Source of the DNA: Anticarsia gemmatalis | Lineage: Eukaryota > Arthropoda > Insecta > Lepidoptera > Erebidae | Reading direction: 5' to 3' | DNA length: 64,000 bases | NCBI RefSeq assembly: GCF_050436995.1 | Contig: NC_134745.1 | Location: forward strand, 2,852,001-2,916,000 | Shown here: positions 32,471-45,174 of the stretch, piece by piece | How the letters are laid out: the number at the start of each line of letters is the position of its first letter | Position numbering within the stretch: position 1 is the stretch's first letter | Position numbers and translations under genes: made by a program | The notes under the pieces: model-generated | Database searches by the model: none | What the model was told of the DNA's origin: nothing | What the model saw: the letters and a program-made list of their open reading frames with translations, nothing else

Positions 32471-34425
32471 TAATTATAAGTTTTATTGCGGTTATTTATA
32501 ACACTGTTAATTTATAATCATAATAAATATTTTATACTTTATAGGCTTTAAACAAATAGCTTGGCGTCACATTTAATGTAAGTGTTTAATTCAAACTCGT
32601 AAACTCGAATATGGTCTAAATTATAAGGTCATAACTATAATAAAGTTTGTATCGTAAAAACTCTATTGGTTTGTAGATGTAGATTTGCTAGATGTGCTAG
32701 TCTTGAAGTACGTGCACTACAGAATGTTGGCTCATTACTTCTGTTGCTAGGCATGGGATTTGTCTTTAAATGAGAATAAATAAGCGTAGTAAAGTTAGCA
32801 ATGTTATTATTTTCATATATTCACCTAATAAGAGTTTGTTTCTTTTTTAAGATTTGCCACGAGTCAAAGCTATGTGTTAAGTTTCTAAAATACATATAAA
32901 CACATATAATTTTATTAATTGCTTTAATTGTTTTTGTTTTTGACACATACCTAGCTAGCTACGCAGCCGGTGTAGACTTAAAAGAGAGAGATTGAGAAAG
33001 TCTAAAATAATCTACCTAAATTATTGGTCAAAAATATTTACCCTAAGCACAGACCAGATAATCGTACCAAAGTGTCCAACTGCCACAAGTAAATGTAAAA
33101 AACGACAAACTGATTTTCTATTCCACTGATCTTAAACCTTTGGTCATTCATTCAATAGCTCATCTAGAACTTTTAAGTCCTCGTCTTAAACATATTTTAC
33201 AAGAGGCAGTTATTTTTGATTACATTGTCTATTTCGTTTTACGTTCACAAATAGAGTACACACTTAAGCCTCTATGGTAGTCTAAGGAGTCTTTTATTGT
33301 ACAAATGAAATTCAACCTTAGTACTAATAAAATAAATTAGTTTTTTGCTTTTATTGCCGACGTTTAGCTTCTTGACAATACTGTTTATAAGTTGGGGAGA
33401 GATAATAGGCCTTATGTTTAGGGTCATCAAGTTGTTGGGTGAAATTGTGACAGAGTGTATTATTTTAAGACGAAACTGTGACTATAGCAAGTAATGTACA
33501 ATGAGGGTATGTCTTGTGGCTTGATCAATAATCGGGTTTTCAACGAACATTGTGTGAAACGGAGAATATAATAGTAAACTTGTTATTTTAATTCGCAGAT
33601 TGCTTCATATCAGTAAACAAATCTTTGGTACTATCTTTAATCAATTTTCCGTAAATAAAGTCCTTACCAATGCTTTCGATTCATTGACAATGGAAAAGCA
33701 ACCTGCTCCTTTGCGAATATTAAATAAAAATAAATTAAATTATTAATTATTAACAAATCAGAATACTCCATCTTAAACGAAACCTGAATTTTAATTAACA
33801 CTTTCGAGGAAAATACTTAACAAAAACGCAGCGACCTTACATAAGAAAGGCTACCGGAGAAGGCTATGAAGTATGATACTGGAGTATAATATGTAGGCTC
33901 TATGAGTCAGTGTGTACCGTGTGTTGTTGTAAATGTAAGCTGACTAATTAGGAAGGTTTGTTTTTTGATAGGCATGACTGTTTGTTGTTTGTCATAATAT
34001 TTTGAGGCTTAGGTCTTATCTAAAGTTTGCCTGAAGAAAGGATTTTTTACGTGAGGTGATGACGATAATTTTGTGAACTTGTCATTAACTCTATACTACG
34101 ATATTTAATTTGAATTTTATACATCCGACTGTCGTAAACCCCGCACACAAGGCTTTCTTCTAAGTTGTTGAACTATAGATATTCGAGGAAATATTACAAT
34201 ATTAATTTCAAGCATACAAACAGACATACATATTTACATATGCTATAGTACCGTACGATCTTGAATGCTGCGATCCAATTTCCTGAAGACCATGAATCGG
34301 AGATGGAGCAAAAATGACTCAAGCTTTCGGTCAAAACAAACCACGTACCTGCGTATGTAAAAGCCTGCCTCTTGCATGATTGTCAATTAATATGATAGGA
34401 GACTAAACATTCATTTTGCTTTAGT
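32471..34425. other. No gene or recognised repeat
   Basis: About 2 kb, strongly AT-rich, nothing supported. Confidence 0.45.
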
Positions 34426-34485
34426 TTGCTTGACGTTTCGGCGCAAGCTACAATGGCTTTAGCGGTATCACATTTAAGCCTCCTG
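34426..34485. repeat. Dispersed repeat F, second copy
   Basis: TTGCTTGACGTTTCGGCGCA matches 22,861-22,880 at 19 of 20 positions; GCGGTATCACATTTAAGCC follows. Confidence 0.45.
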
Positions 34486-34854
34486 CACTACGCAAAACTA
34501 CGTTTTTTCAACAGTAAAATCAACATTGTAACAAACTAGACTGACGAACAAACACCCCACTGTAAACAGCTTTAAACCTTATCACGTCCATCGGTCGACC
34601 TTGCGACTTATTTGGAATTCCACCGCACATATGTCTGCTAGCACGTGTTCAGTATTATGTTATAGTTGCGTATTTAGATTAAATGAAGCCCATTCATTAT
34701 TGACTGATTGACTGTTTACGCTACACTCCCGAGTGAATCTATGATTCTACGGAACTAACATTGGTCAAATTTGGTTGGTAATATTGATTACAATAAAATG
34801 TTTGTACTTATTGATTTTTGTGGGGTAGAATAAAAATAATATGTTAATAGTTTT

Positions 34855-34937
34855 GTGCAGAATGTAGGACTCAAGGCCTAATCCCTCCCCCTCCTTTGGG
34901 AGGAGACCCTAGCCCTGCAGTGGGACAGTTAAAAGAA
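34855..34937 (+). mobile_element. SINE family D copy
   Basis: GGACTCAAGGCCTAATCCCT, CCTTTGGGAGGAGACCCTAG and CCCTGCAGTGGGACAGTTAA: the family's 3' part without its head. Confidence 0.65.
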
Positions 34938-35699
34938 AAGCTTTAGATGATACAGGTGCTTATAAAATCTTTCTCTCTTTAAAGACTATACCGGTCGCTG
35001 TAGAAAAGCAAAATTAAAAACATACTCAAGTATGGAAATGCATTTTTTCTACAGTGGTACTATAAGATTAGGGCATAATTTTATAGGTATAAATTTCGAG
35101 TATGTTAAATTGTATATTACTTTGTGGTTTTATAATAATTCGGCACTAAATTACTAAAAATATCACGAGTATTTTACAACAACTGTATCGTAAAGTAGTA
35201 TATTTATGAAGATTCAATGGAAGCACGTGGTGTTACGCACTCATGATTGACTAAATGTTTACATGTGTGCTGAAACATTTGCTGTTTTGATGATAAAGTA
35301 TACATCATTTACCTTATACTATGTAGTTCCGTTGCTATATCGGAAGGGTTTGTAAAAAAAAATCTACAACTTCAGATTTCCCGAAAAGATTACAATTATC
35401 TTTTAAGTGTCCTGATTGTGACAACAGAAGCATGATCGCCAATTGAAAACATTCGAGACTTAAAAGCCCTACAAAAATGGAGAACACATCAACATAAATC
35501 AGAAGATTATATCGAGTTAATAAAATTTTCTTGTATTTTCTTAATTTTTTCATGTTTTTCATATAACTAAGTTTAGAGCTTAAGGATTAAAACTTCCCTA
35601 GCACGTGGGCTATCTACACACTACTATTAGAACCAATACACAGCCCTTCTAGGAATGCTTTATATTTACTCCTGCCAAATATATAACATATAATATCCC
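34938..35699. other. No gene or recognised repeat
   Basis: AT-rich spacer. The minus-strand 75-codon frame at 35,335-35,562 has no motifs. Confidence 0.4.
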
Positions 35700-35850
35700 G
35701 CCTGTTATTCCCGAAGATGCAAGCAGAGGTGTATGAAACACACCCACATTTCGCCATTAACAATATTAGTCCCATGTAATAGGGAGCTAGTTTATTGTCA
35801 TTTACTAAGCACGTTACCAAACTCACAGTCCTTCTAAATAATAATTGAGT
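35700..35850 (-). mobile_element. SINE family B, 3' part
   Basis: The minus strand contains GTTTGGTAACGTGCTTAGTA, CTCCCTATTACATGGGACTA, AATGGCGAAATGTGGGTGTG and TTTCATACACCTCTGC. This matches the 5755 and 50,050 copies block by block. It is part of the open frame at 35,614-35,826, which is therefore not a gene. Confidence 0.6.
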
Positions 35851-36554
35851 TTATAAACCTATATGTATAGTTAACAAGGTACCTATACCGGGTGTCAAGG
35901 ACTAAGTTAATTAACGCACCGTACCAGATTTCATTTGTGATATACATACTAATTAAACAATAGGATACGAGCCCTTACTCTTATCTTGTATGTATGTACA
36001 ACAATCATTGGGAAAGTGTATTTAAGATTACTTAGTTTAGACCGCGTTTTCGTCTGCAGTAGGAGCTTTTCCTTATTGTATCGCTTCTGTGACTTATACT
36101 AGGTATCTCTTTTTGTAAGCTTTGTAAAAGTCAAAAATCGCCCGTAAGAAATGAAGATTAAGCGTTGAAGTATAAATTGCAAAATTATTAACAATTGAAA
36201 ATTTGTTTGTAGTGAGTTATAACAAAATTTACACTGTTTGTAGTGTAACTAAAATAGTAATGTAGTATACGCAAAAAATACAGAAAAATGTTGGCAGTAA
36301 ACGTGTTCAGTATATTTAAATAAGTAACAAAAACTGCTATTAAAGTGAAAAAAAGTTCAACTAATGAAAAGCCCTGTTTACTTAATTGGTATTGAATAGC
36401 GCACCACTTTTAGATTACTATTTTATTTTTACATAAATAATATTCGATTACAATTAAAAAATCATTTTGAAATCACATATTGATAAGTCCAGTGAAAGAA
36501 AGAAGGAAAATTAAAACTTTACTACATACTGTGCATCTGTCAACGTGTCAACCA

Positions 36555-36577
36555 CATTGACATTGACATTGACATTG
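36555..36577. repeat. CATTGA hexamer microsatellite
   Basis: Nearly four tandem CATTGA units. The unit contains the TTGACA word that also forms the arrays at 3942 and 7461. Confidence 0.85.
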
Positions 36578-36639
36578 CCAAATAATAATCAAATAAAATA
36601 AAATTCATCTATTTGTGAACAAAATCTTACCTTTATATG

Positions 36640-37040
36640 ATAAATGCGACAGTTCGGACAATTGGTTAGATGTTCGTTGCTCAACGCCAAAACTACGGAA
36701 CGAATTTTTATGAAATTTGGTACACAGATAGTTAATAACCTGGATGAACGTATGAGATAATTTTTATCCTGGGAAATCTTTTCTACGGGACTAAGTCTTT
36801 GACTGCCTTCGTGGCGCAGTGGTTTAGGTCGCCACGCCGATACCACTGCAACGGGAGGTCGTGGGTTCGATTCCCACACGGGACAATTATTTGTGCGATC
36901 CACAAATAATTGTTTCGGGTCTTGTTGTGCTTTGTGTCCGTTGTTTGTATGTTTGTAAAAGTCCCCACGACACAAGAGCAATTCTTAGTGGGGGAGTTGT
37001 CTTCTTTTAAAAAAAAAAAAAGTCGCGGGCAGAAACTTGT
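36640..37040 (+). mobile_element. Helitron-like element interrupted by a SINE
   Basis: The left part has TTCGTTGCTCAACGCCAAAA, CTACGGAACGAATTTTTATG, AAATTTGGTACACAGATAG and TTTTTATCCTGGGAAATC, ending GGGACTAAGTC at 36,797. After the SINE the sequence resumes as AAGTCGCGGGCAGAAACTTG (37,020 on). The rejoined GACTAAGTCGCGGGC matches the 3' end of the element at 6735-6907. The terminal CTAG is mutated to CTTG here. Confidence 0.65.
36798..37019 (+). mobile_element. tRNA-derived SINE (family C), full length, 5-bp target duplication
   Basis: A box TGGCGCAGTGGTTTAGGTC (36,812) and B box GGGTTCGATTCCC (36,863) are followed by a perfect 13-bp stem-loop at 36,883-36,913 (ACAATTATTTGTG, loop CGATC). 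The body follows (GTGTCCGTTGTTTGTATG, CCCACGACACAAGAGC, GGGGGAGTTGTCTTC), then a poly(A) tail. AAGTC at 36,793-36,797 and 37,020-37,024 is the likely target-site duplication. It lies inside a Helitron-like element. Open frames across it (36,589-37,107, both strands) are artefacts. Confidence 0.85.
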
Positions 37041-37343
37041 ACTAAATATTTTTTTAACAACTGACATTCCTAAACAGTCCAATAAACTTGCAACAATGAA
37101 TAGCTAAGGTATAATTAATGACCAGTTTTACTTATGCATTAATTCGGAGTGTTCGAACCGAATGTCAGATATTGTAGTGGTTGCTATTTATTGTGTATTT
37201 TACTGGGCATTGTCACGCCAACTCATAAATAAACAATAAGTAGTGCTAATCGCCTATTTACATAAACACTTAGTTATTCAATGCTCAACGTTCAATCTAT
37301 TATTAATCTATTTATTATGTGTTAGGTTGTGTTCCAGAAGCAA

Positions 37344-37365
37344 GCAGCTTGCAGCTTGCAGCTTG
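37344..37365. repeat. Three tandem 7-bp units (GCAGCTT)
   Basis: GCAGCTTGCAGCTTGCAGCT with partial units either side. A very short tandem array. Confidence 0.8.
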
Positions 37366-38904
37366 AAAAATGTTTGCATAATTTGTCGATAGCTTGTGAA
37401 GACATGATGTTTATGTACATTGTTATTGCTCGAGCTTACATTTAAACAAGAAATTGGTTAATTGACAAGAAATAACACTAATCAGATTTTTTTAATGTTT
37501 TTGTATCCAAAGTTTAAAATGGAGAATCTATTACGACGCCAATAAGATTCATTGTCGTGTTATAGAACTACTATAATTATGTTTAAGAAAGAGTTTGATT
37601 ATTTTTTATCAGGCCTCTACATAAACATTTCAGTAGATGGTAAAACCAATAAATCATAACTTTTCAATTGTGTAAGTGATTTTTTCGTTCTTGCCTTCTT
37701 TACAAAAAAATAAATCAAGCGCAGTTTTTGATGCTGTGAGTGCCAAATGGTTGTTTTAATATTCGACTAGATAAAATTATACATATGTACAACTTGATCT
37801 TCACTTATCCTCAAGTGTATAACATGTAGTCATAGGCTTACCCACAATGGTCATTAACAACAACACGTTTCACAGCCGACTGCGTTCGCCTTGTAGCGCG
37901 CATATACTGTGCAACATCGCGACTGACACGCACAGTAACGAATGGTTATTGATTAAGTACCATTACGCATTGGCATTCGCTTAGTGCAGTGACTGCTTCG
38001 AGACAGTTCGTCGTACGGTTGATATGGAAATTATTGTCATTGTAAAAGTAACTGTCTCGTTGCTTGTCTTTTTACTTTTCTATTGCTAAAGTCATATTGA
38101 AGTCTGACAATGCAATTTTTTATTACATATACCTCAATTTCGTCGTTGAAGTTCTATCACCACCTAAGTAATTTTTTGGCAGTTTTGACTTTTTGATGTC
38201 ACTGGCTAGAGAATCAAAACACAAAATTGAAATTTGTCTCTCCTGATAAGTTGTTAAATTACTTACGTGGTGAAAGAACTTAAACGACGATTTGTATTGT
38301 AAATATAGGTTTGATAACAACTATGAGATATAAAGGGAAACTACCCTTAACAAAAAACATTCCGTAATTTACTAAAAGGAACTTTTAAATATTTTTGATA
38401 AATGCTATCGCAATAATAGTTAGTATCAGTCTCAGTAGTTTGGTGATTATTTTGAATAGCATCGTGGTAGCTAGTAAAATAGTGCTAGATTTAACGTCCC
38501 TGCCATATTGGTGAATAATTGTTTAATAGTTTATGTCTAAATGTCGTATGCCTGACAGGAACGCGACAACATCGAAAGTCTGTAATCGCGCTATTTAGAC
38601 ATCAGTGATATATGATTGTAAAATTGTGTTTACAATACAAATGTACTGTCGCTATTTCAAATGTTTGTTTTACAAGACCCATGTTGAATCCAGAACTATC
38701 TAGAAATAGGAATCTGTCTAGTCCTATGTAAACAACTCATTTATGGAAATGGCAACATTTACCTAGAATATCTGGCAATAATTCAACTTGACAGTTGTCT
38801 GACAGGTGACATAAATCGTTTGACAAATAACCACTGTCACGTTATACTGTTTCTTTTTTAATTTGTCTACTTAGGAGTAAAAAAAGTAGACTTTTGTTAA
38901 GATC
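37366..38904. other. No gene; one TGACA-rich patch
   Basis: No coding region. At 38,785-38,840, TTGACAGTTGTCTGACAGG and GTTTGACA repeat the TTGACA-type words seen elsewhere. Confidence 0.4.
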
Positions 38905-39020
38905 GATAAGTCACTACTCTTACTCCGGATATCGTAGGTTTGATGCCCACTAGAACAAAATGTTTACTTCCAGCGTGGGAGTAATTTATATCCGTGATTT
39001 GAATGTTCTTAAGGTGTCGT
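38905..39020 (+). mobile_element. Degraded tRNA-type SINE
   Basis: GTAGGTTTGATGCCCACTAG resembles a B box region, followed by AACAAAATGTTTACTTCC and ATATCCGTGATTTGAATGTT, which parallels the body of family C/A SINEs. The head is badly eroded. Confidence 0.4.
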
Positions 39021-39259
39021 TATTTACGAGTTCACCAATTTTGGTAACGACTACCAAAATAAAAAATACCTAAAGAGTAATTTTAGGACAATTACGACTA
39101 GCGAACGTTAGAAATAAAAACAACATACCTAAAAAATAGTTGACGCTTAATGCGCTAAATGCGTTGAACAGTTTTACATACTAAATCGGTTTTGGATAGT
39201 CTATGGTGGTTAAAAATCGACTGCCTGTAAACTTTTACAACTTAAATTGTTACAACCGA

Positions 39260-39455
39260 ACTAATGACAGTGGTTAAGGTGGTCGTCATGTCATTACCAG
39301 TGAGTCGAGAGGTCGTGGATTCGATTACCACATGGAACAAATATTTGCGCGACCCACAAATAGTTGTTTTGGGTCTAGTTGTACCTTGCGTCCGTTGTTT
39401 TAAAGGGTCCCCGCGACACAAAAGCAAATCTTATTGCGAGAGTTGTCTTTCTGAA
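39260..39455 (+). mobile_element. SINE family C, degraded copy
   Basis: Follows 36,798-37,019 through CAGTGGTTAAGGTGGTC, GTCGTGGATTCGATTACCAC, a remnant stem-loop (ACAAATATTTGCG/CACAAATAGTTGT), TTGCGTCCGTTGTTTTAAAG, GTCCCCGCGACACAAAAGC and TTGCGAGAGTTGTCTTTC. Frames overlapping it are not genes. Confidence 0.75.
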
Positions 39456-40581
39456 AAACTAAAAAATAACTTAAACTAACCAATACATTATCCAGTAAAA
39501 AACAGTCATATTAAATCAGACTAATTCACGTCAGTTTCAAATACACAGTATAAAGTCTTCAATCATTAGTAATTTCGCACTTGGTTGCCTTGTAGGAAGC
39601 GAGTTCGTTCGACGACGCTAACCACAAACGCGGTTCCTCATCGATTATACCGGAGTATTTATGTATGATTGTACATTAGCATTTGTATGAATTATTGTTT
39701 ATTTACAGGTATGCTTACATTGTTTCAGGGGAATCAACCGGGCGTTCCGCCGATTGGAAATTAAGGACTAGTAGAGAATTGGAAATGCTTTTATATTTAC
39801 CATCTTAACTTACATTAACTACTAAAGGTCCTTTGTATACAAGGCTACGCAAATCTTCGATACTCCAGCGATTTTAGCCTTCAAGCGATTACCGTCGGTA
39901 GCTCGATCACGTACAGACTTTTCTGCCTCATTTCAGGTCAAAAATCCATATTTGTTCCAGTTTTTAAACTCCCTTCATGTGAAATTTAAATAAAGTTGAT
40001 TAAGCGCAATAGACAGATTTGAGTATTTATGACAATTTGAGTATTTTTCGGGAATGGCAATTTGCACGGTGTTTTAACACTAATCAAAACTATCAAGTGA
40101 AAACAACCTACCAAGGTGTCTTTATGAATAATTAGGAAAAAGTTAGACTGACGTTCATCAATAAATCTAATAGTTTACCTGAATACACTCATTAAACATC
40201 AAGGAAAAAGCGGCTATTATCATTTTAAATGATGTATGTCAATCATTCTATGGCAGGTTTATGATCAACTTAAGCATTAAAGTAATATTTCCGCGAATTT
40301 TCTCTGCTGTTCAAACATTTTCATAGTTAAATGTCGTAGCAGTTTCATAGCTAATATCTTCACTGGAGAGCTCAAACTACTATTCTTTTTTTTTCTATTA
40401 ATATATCAATTCGTAATTTACTTCATAATTTTAATTTTCTAGGTTACCAGTCATATGCCGAGTAAAACAATAATACTCTAGCTGAAACACATTGAGCAAG
40501 CCGATGACAACTAATCTTGGAATAATGAGAACCGCTAAAATTATCTAGCATAGAAAACAAAACTAAAAACAAACTACATAC
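39456..40581. other. No gene recognised
   Basis: AT-rich. At 39,700-39,730 there are two plus-strand acceptor-like sites (TTTATTTACAG|GTATGC and ATTGTTTCAG|GGG), but no open coding sequence follows. Confidence 0.4.
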
Positions 40582-40758
40582 TGTAGCGCAATTCGCCAAC
40601 AGTCGCTACTGTCGACTATCGAGAATTTGACATTTAAAATGTGCTACCAAAATAGTTCTTACGGAGCCCGGTAGAGGCGCTGATCAGATTTTCGAGTAAA
40701 GTTTCTCGATAACTAGACGGTTGTCGGTAGTCGACAGTAGAGGAGAATCGAGCTACTG
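40582..40758 (+). mobile_element. MITE family E, best-preserved copy
   Basis: 177 bases. It starts TGTAGCGCAATTC and ends GAGAATCGAGCTACTG, an inverted terminal repeat. In between are AGTCGCTACTGTCGACTATC, GAGAATTTGACATTTAAAAT, CCGGTAGAGGCGCTGATCAG and GTCGGTAGTCGACAGTAG. The outer 40 bases on each side can pair. There is no ORF. Confidence 0.75.
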
Positions 40759-42099
40759 AAATTTATCTCAAACAAAACTAATCTCCAATTACTTACGCGT
40801 TTAACTTCGTTATCTCTATCCTTTACTCAATTACAAATCCAATTGGAACAAACAAGAGGAAACAATAGTCCTACGTGCTTTCTGCATAATAGACTGTGGT
40901 GTACACAACACTACCATTGACCCACAAAGCAGCTAATTATGACGTCACCTAATCTATATCGCACTGCCATATGATACACCGATCTGGTTTTATACTTAAA
41001 TACAAGTGTTGGTCATTTACAAGTAGAATAATAGTTTTCACTGTTAAAAATTTGTAGTATTTTTTACTATTTTTTGAATTATGAAACCGATAAGGATCCA
41101 CTGTTTAAAAGCCTGTGACTTCTAATCTTCTTTAAATAGGTTTGATATAAATAAATCGGTTATCCAGGGGATCTAGAAACAGTTATTGTTTATAGATTAA
41201 ATAATGATAAACAAGTAAAAAAACATCAATTTCTTAGGTCAATTTGTCGATAATTACATTATCATAACAAATAGTAAAATAAATAGGTTCAAGCATTTAC
41301 GAAATAATTGAAGTAACACGACATTATCGCAGATTTTCCCATCATCAGATAATTCAATTTCATTAGAAACGTCTTAGTAAATATTGTCCGATACAGTTAC
41401 CCAGTAGAAAAATTACGTATACAAATCTCTGAGCGTATAAACCCGAACTTATACACATGATAACGTACATTTCGGTCAGTTCACTCTTCGCTCAATCTCA
41501 GATAATCAGTGTTTAATTGAGCGGAACATCACAAGAATATTCTTAGAAGATGTAATTATTTTTTTGCCTTGATTCTCGTCTTTGCGCATTGATCAAAGCA
41601 TAGTAATCATTTATTACATGCCTGTGGTTTGTATGACAAGTGACGTGTAATATTACACTAATAAAATCAATGATTTAAGTGGCTTTGTTTGTCGGTTATG
41701 GAGATTATACAACACTTCAAGAATATCGCGTTATTATTGAAGAAGCGCGATAGTTACGTTTGTTCAATTATCGTAGATTTTTTCCATATAAATCAAAGTT
41801 CAATTGTTCAACACGTGTACTATGATGAATCGACAGCGACCAAGCTGTAATTAGTCTTCTTTGTGTCAATGGATTTTGAAGTTAAAGTAAGCTAGTAGAA
41901 TCGTGTTATAATTAGGTTGTGAAGGTACAATAGGCAATCGCTTCATGTAAAATACTGGTATTCCGCTGCATCTAGTGAGCCTGGAAGGCGACTACAACAG
42001 TTGGAAGAAAGGCAAGGCTGAAAGTAAGTTAGTAGTCGTATTGCTAGTCTATAGTATAACGACAATGATTACACACCGTAACGGCGGCAATAGTGTCAA
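40759..42099. other. No gene or recognised repeat
   Basis: AT-rich, nothing supported. Confidence 0.45.
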
Positions 42100-42242
42100 C
42101 AAAAATACATAATTTGTGAAAACTTCAGCTTCCTAGCTATTACGGTTTATGAGATACAGCCTGGTGAGAGACGGACAGACAGACAGCGGAGGCTTAGTAA
42201 TATAGTTCCGTTTTTACCCTTTGGGTACGTAACCCTTAAAAA
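42100..42242 (+). repeat. Dispersed repeat H
   Basis: CCTAGCTATTACGGTTTATG, AGATACAGCCTGGTGAGAG, ACGGACAGACAGACAGCGGA, TTCCGTTTTTACCCTTTGGG and TACGTAACCCTTAAAAA. I recognise this string as a very abundant lepidopteran repeat, probably the 3' end of a retroelement; class not certain. Confidence 0.6.
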
Positions 42243-42703
42243 CGATTAACCAAACATGACAACATAATCGAAATAAATTAAATAACAGCACTAAATCCGT
42301 CGCGTGTTCAAGTTAAAAATCAATAATGAAACAATCACTAGCAATTAAGGTACAGAGCTGGCTAGGGTTGACACTAAATTTCCATTAAATATCGCAGCGG
42401 AGTGACGGTGACAAATTACTGCGCGTTGCACTGCACCAGCATACAGGGTCATTAACGTACACACACAGATTTTACAAACGTATATAAGTTTACTAATTAT
42501 TGTAATACTGTAGTTAATGTACAGTTAAAATGTCGGTTTAGAAGGCGAGAATTAGTCAGCTGATGAACATTGATGCTTACAAATTGATGATTATTGATTT
42601 GGGCTAGTTTCGCGGGTTGTGGATAAGTATCGTTTTTGTATAAATCTATCCGATCGATTAAGAGACAGCCAAAGTATGAAAAGCACCGTCGAAATTCTCG
42701 AAA

Positions 42704-42957
42704 TCTATGCTAATATTATAAAATTTTACAGTTTGTTTGTTTGTTTGTTTGGTTGAACGCGCTAATCTCAGAAACTAATGCGCGAATTGAAAAATTATTT
42801 TACTGTTGGATATCCTTTTTATTTAGGAAGGCTTACAGCCTATATAACATCACGCTACGACTAATAGGAGCAGAGTACCAGTAAAAAATGTTACAAAAAC
42901 GGGGAAAATTATGACCCATTCTCTCACATGTGCAAGTGAAGTGCGTGGGTCAGCTAG
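42704..42957 (+). mobile_element. Non-autonomous Helitron (TC...CTAG), complete
   Basis: Starts TCTATGCTAATATTATAAAA, has (GTTT)4 and GAACGCGCTAATCTCAGAAA, and ends GCGTGGGTCAGCTAG at 42,957. It lies between A (42,703) and T (42,958). Same family as 6920-7177, opposite orientation. Confidence 0.8.
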
Positions 42958-43326
42958 TTATTGATAAAAAAGATTAAAAAAGGAGGCTACATCGCATTGA
43001 GTATCACGCATTAATGGTGTTCATAAAATTTCATATTAACCGCTAAAATATTTCTATTATTATGCGTAATAAACTGTTTTTGACATTTCAATATTTACTA
43101 TCTAACTGGCTAATTAGGTTATACATATCAAATATTAAAACTTTTATCTATTACATACAGAAATTTTAGCCAAATTATGTTCAAAACATAAACACTGTTT
43201 TTACTGCACTAAAACAGAGCTTGGAACGCACGTAACTTTTGCTAATTATTACATAATTTTAGCTGCAGGATTTTAGTAATTAGAGGTATCGTAGTAAATT
43301 TTGTTATGTACACTACACCTACCTAC

Positions 43327-43506
43327 AGGAGCGCGATTCTCTACAGTCAGTACGGTCGAGTATCGAAGGTTTGACAATTAAATTGTTCTTTTTAACTAGT
43401 TCCTAAAATGCCCCTTAGAGGCGCTGATCATATTTTCGTACAATATTTCTCGATAGCTCGCTGTTGTGATAGTCGATAGTGGTAGCGAATCGAATCGAGC
43501 TACTGA
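43327..43506 (+). mobile_element. MITE family E copy
   Basis: Starts AGGAGCGCGATTCTCTACAG and ends AATCGAATCGAGCTACTG, with CCCTTAGAGGCGCTGATCAT in the centre. Confidence 0.75.
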
Positions 43507-44799
43507 AGTTTTCGTTTAAATATATAGATAAATGATTTTTATACACTACCTACTGATACGATAAAAGAGCGTGATTTGATAAATGTATACGCGAATTCTC
43601 TCTGCCCAGTATTTAAGAGGTTATTAAAACTACACCACATATTACGTAATTATCTTATAACACGGTTAATTTCAGCGAGTAATTAGTCAGCTTATAATTA
43701 TCCAATCCACCACTTACCACTAAAATCCTTTATATTATATAATTAATATTTATCACGATAATAATGTTTACCAAAATTTTGATAATATTAATTAATGTAC
43801 GGCGTTAGATGCAATTAAAATCTCCGCGGAGCGCTCAGTTGATACGGAATTACGCTCGTCACGCCCGTAATTACGCGAGGGTTACGCTTACGGGGGTCTA
43901 ATTTACCCACCCAAGCGTTTGCAGGGTTGATTGATTTTTAATTAAATTAAAAACTTTAGGCAAAAATTTATAAAAACTTCTTTTGAACCCCTTTGTTATG
44001 TTATCTTTACTTTGGCGTAAACTTTCTGTACGAATATAAAATTCAAAATCAAAGGTTTGTATGCAGTAATTATGTTTACTGCAGACTTCACTGAAGACAT
44101 GTATGGTTTTAGAAAACAGAACCAAATAACTCAGCGCCTTTCCGTGATGTTTCCTAAAAAATACGATACTAGTCCAATTATCAATATGCAAATCACCCCA
44201 GGCACCTATGAAAACTTATTAACACAGCGACTTTATCCCGCTAGTAGTCACAATTTGCGCCAAAAAACAGACAAATTGACAAATTATAGCTGTTCTGATT
44301 CTGATCAAAACGTTACATGAATTAAAGTCATTGTGTACTAAACTTTGCATACGGGAGTGACGTTAGCAACATTCGCGCCAACTCGGACATGATATAAAAA
44401 GATCTATTGACAATTAGGGGTTGGTGAACTCGGTACAATTATATTCCGCCCTAATTTACAAAAAGAATAATTTTACAAAGACAATTCTCGCGTTAGCAAT
44501 AAATCCTGGAGTGGCGTGGAGACTTTTGCAAATACTCAAACCACGAATAGTGCAATGGACCCGGAACAACAATCTGGTTTCACAATTGCAGATGTAATGG
44601 AGATAGCTTAACAGATGAAATATTGACAGTAGTTTTAGCACATTTCCTGCCACTTTATCTAGTACATGGGCTATCTATCACTTATTAATAATCTGTGAAA
44701 GTGGCTCTCAGTGTCCAGAACTCACGACTTCCTAGCGCTTTGGATATTACCATCCCAAACATTTCGCTAGAAACATTATTATTATGTGCAAGGAAATTC
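43507..44799. other. No gene recognised
   Basis: Overlapping frames at 43,898-44,191 (minus) and 44,057-44,320 (plus) have no family features. A modest GC rise at 43,825-43,895 has no interpretation. Confidence 0.4.
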
Positions 44800-44940
44800 A
44801 CATAAAACCACACCCAGATAATAAAACGACTAAGTTAGTATGACACAACTTTTGATCCGTGTGGGAATCAAACCCACGTCTTCCTGTGCAGCAAATGACG
44901 TGGCAACAATCTTAACCAATACAATACAATTGAAATACTC
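44800..44940 (-). mobile_element. tRNA-type SINE, degraded
   Basis: The minus strand reads ATTGTATTGGTTAAGATTGT (A-box-like), then ACGTGGGTTTGATTCCCACA (B box, about 44,862-44,881), and then GATCAAAAGTTGTG. The frame at 44,840-45,049 runs through it and is not a gene. Confidence 0.55.
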
Positions 44941-45174
44941 ATCGCTGGTTTCATCACTTGTGAATATGCACCGGATAGCTTATAACAGTGAGTGGCGAAG
45001 GCTCCATACAACTCGATTCCTACCGGCTTCCCTTTCTGGACAGACTTAATATTAGTGTTAAATTAATTGTTTACTATTGCCAAATAATACACAATTAATA
45101 AATAATCACCAATATTTAAACCGAAATCTTCAACTAAAATCATTAATCTAATCGAAACTACGAAAACGCCTGCC

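Noticed and set aside
36589..37107. Three frames of 65-130 codons, both strands
   Set aside because: They run through the SINE, its tail and the interrupted Helitron; no protein family is indicated.
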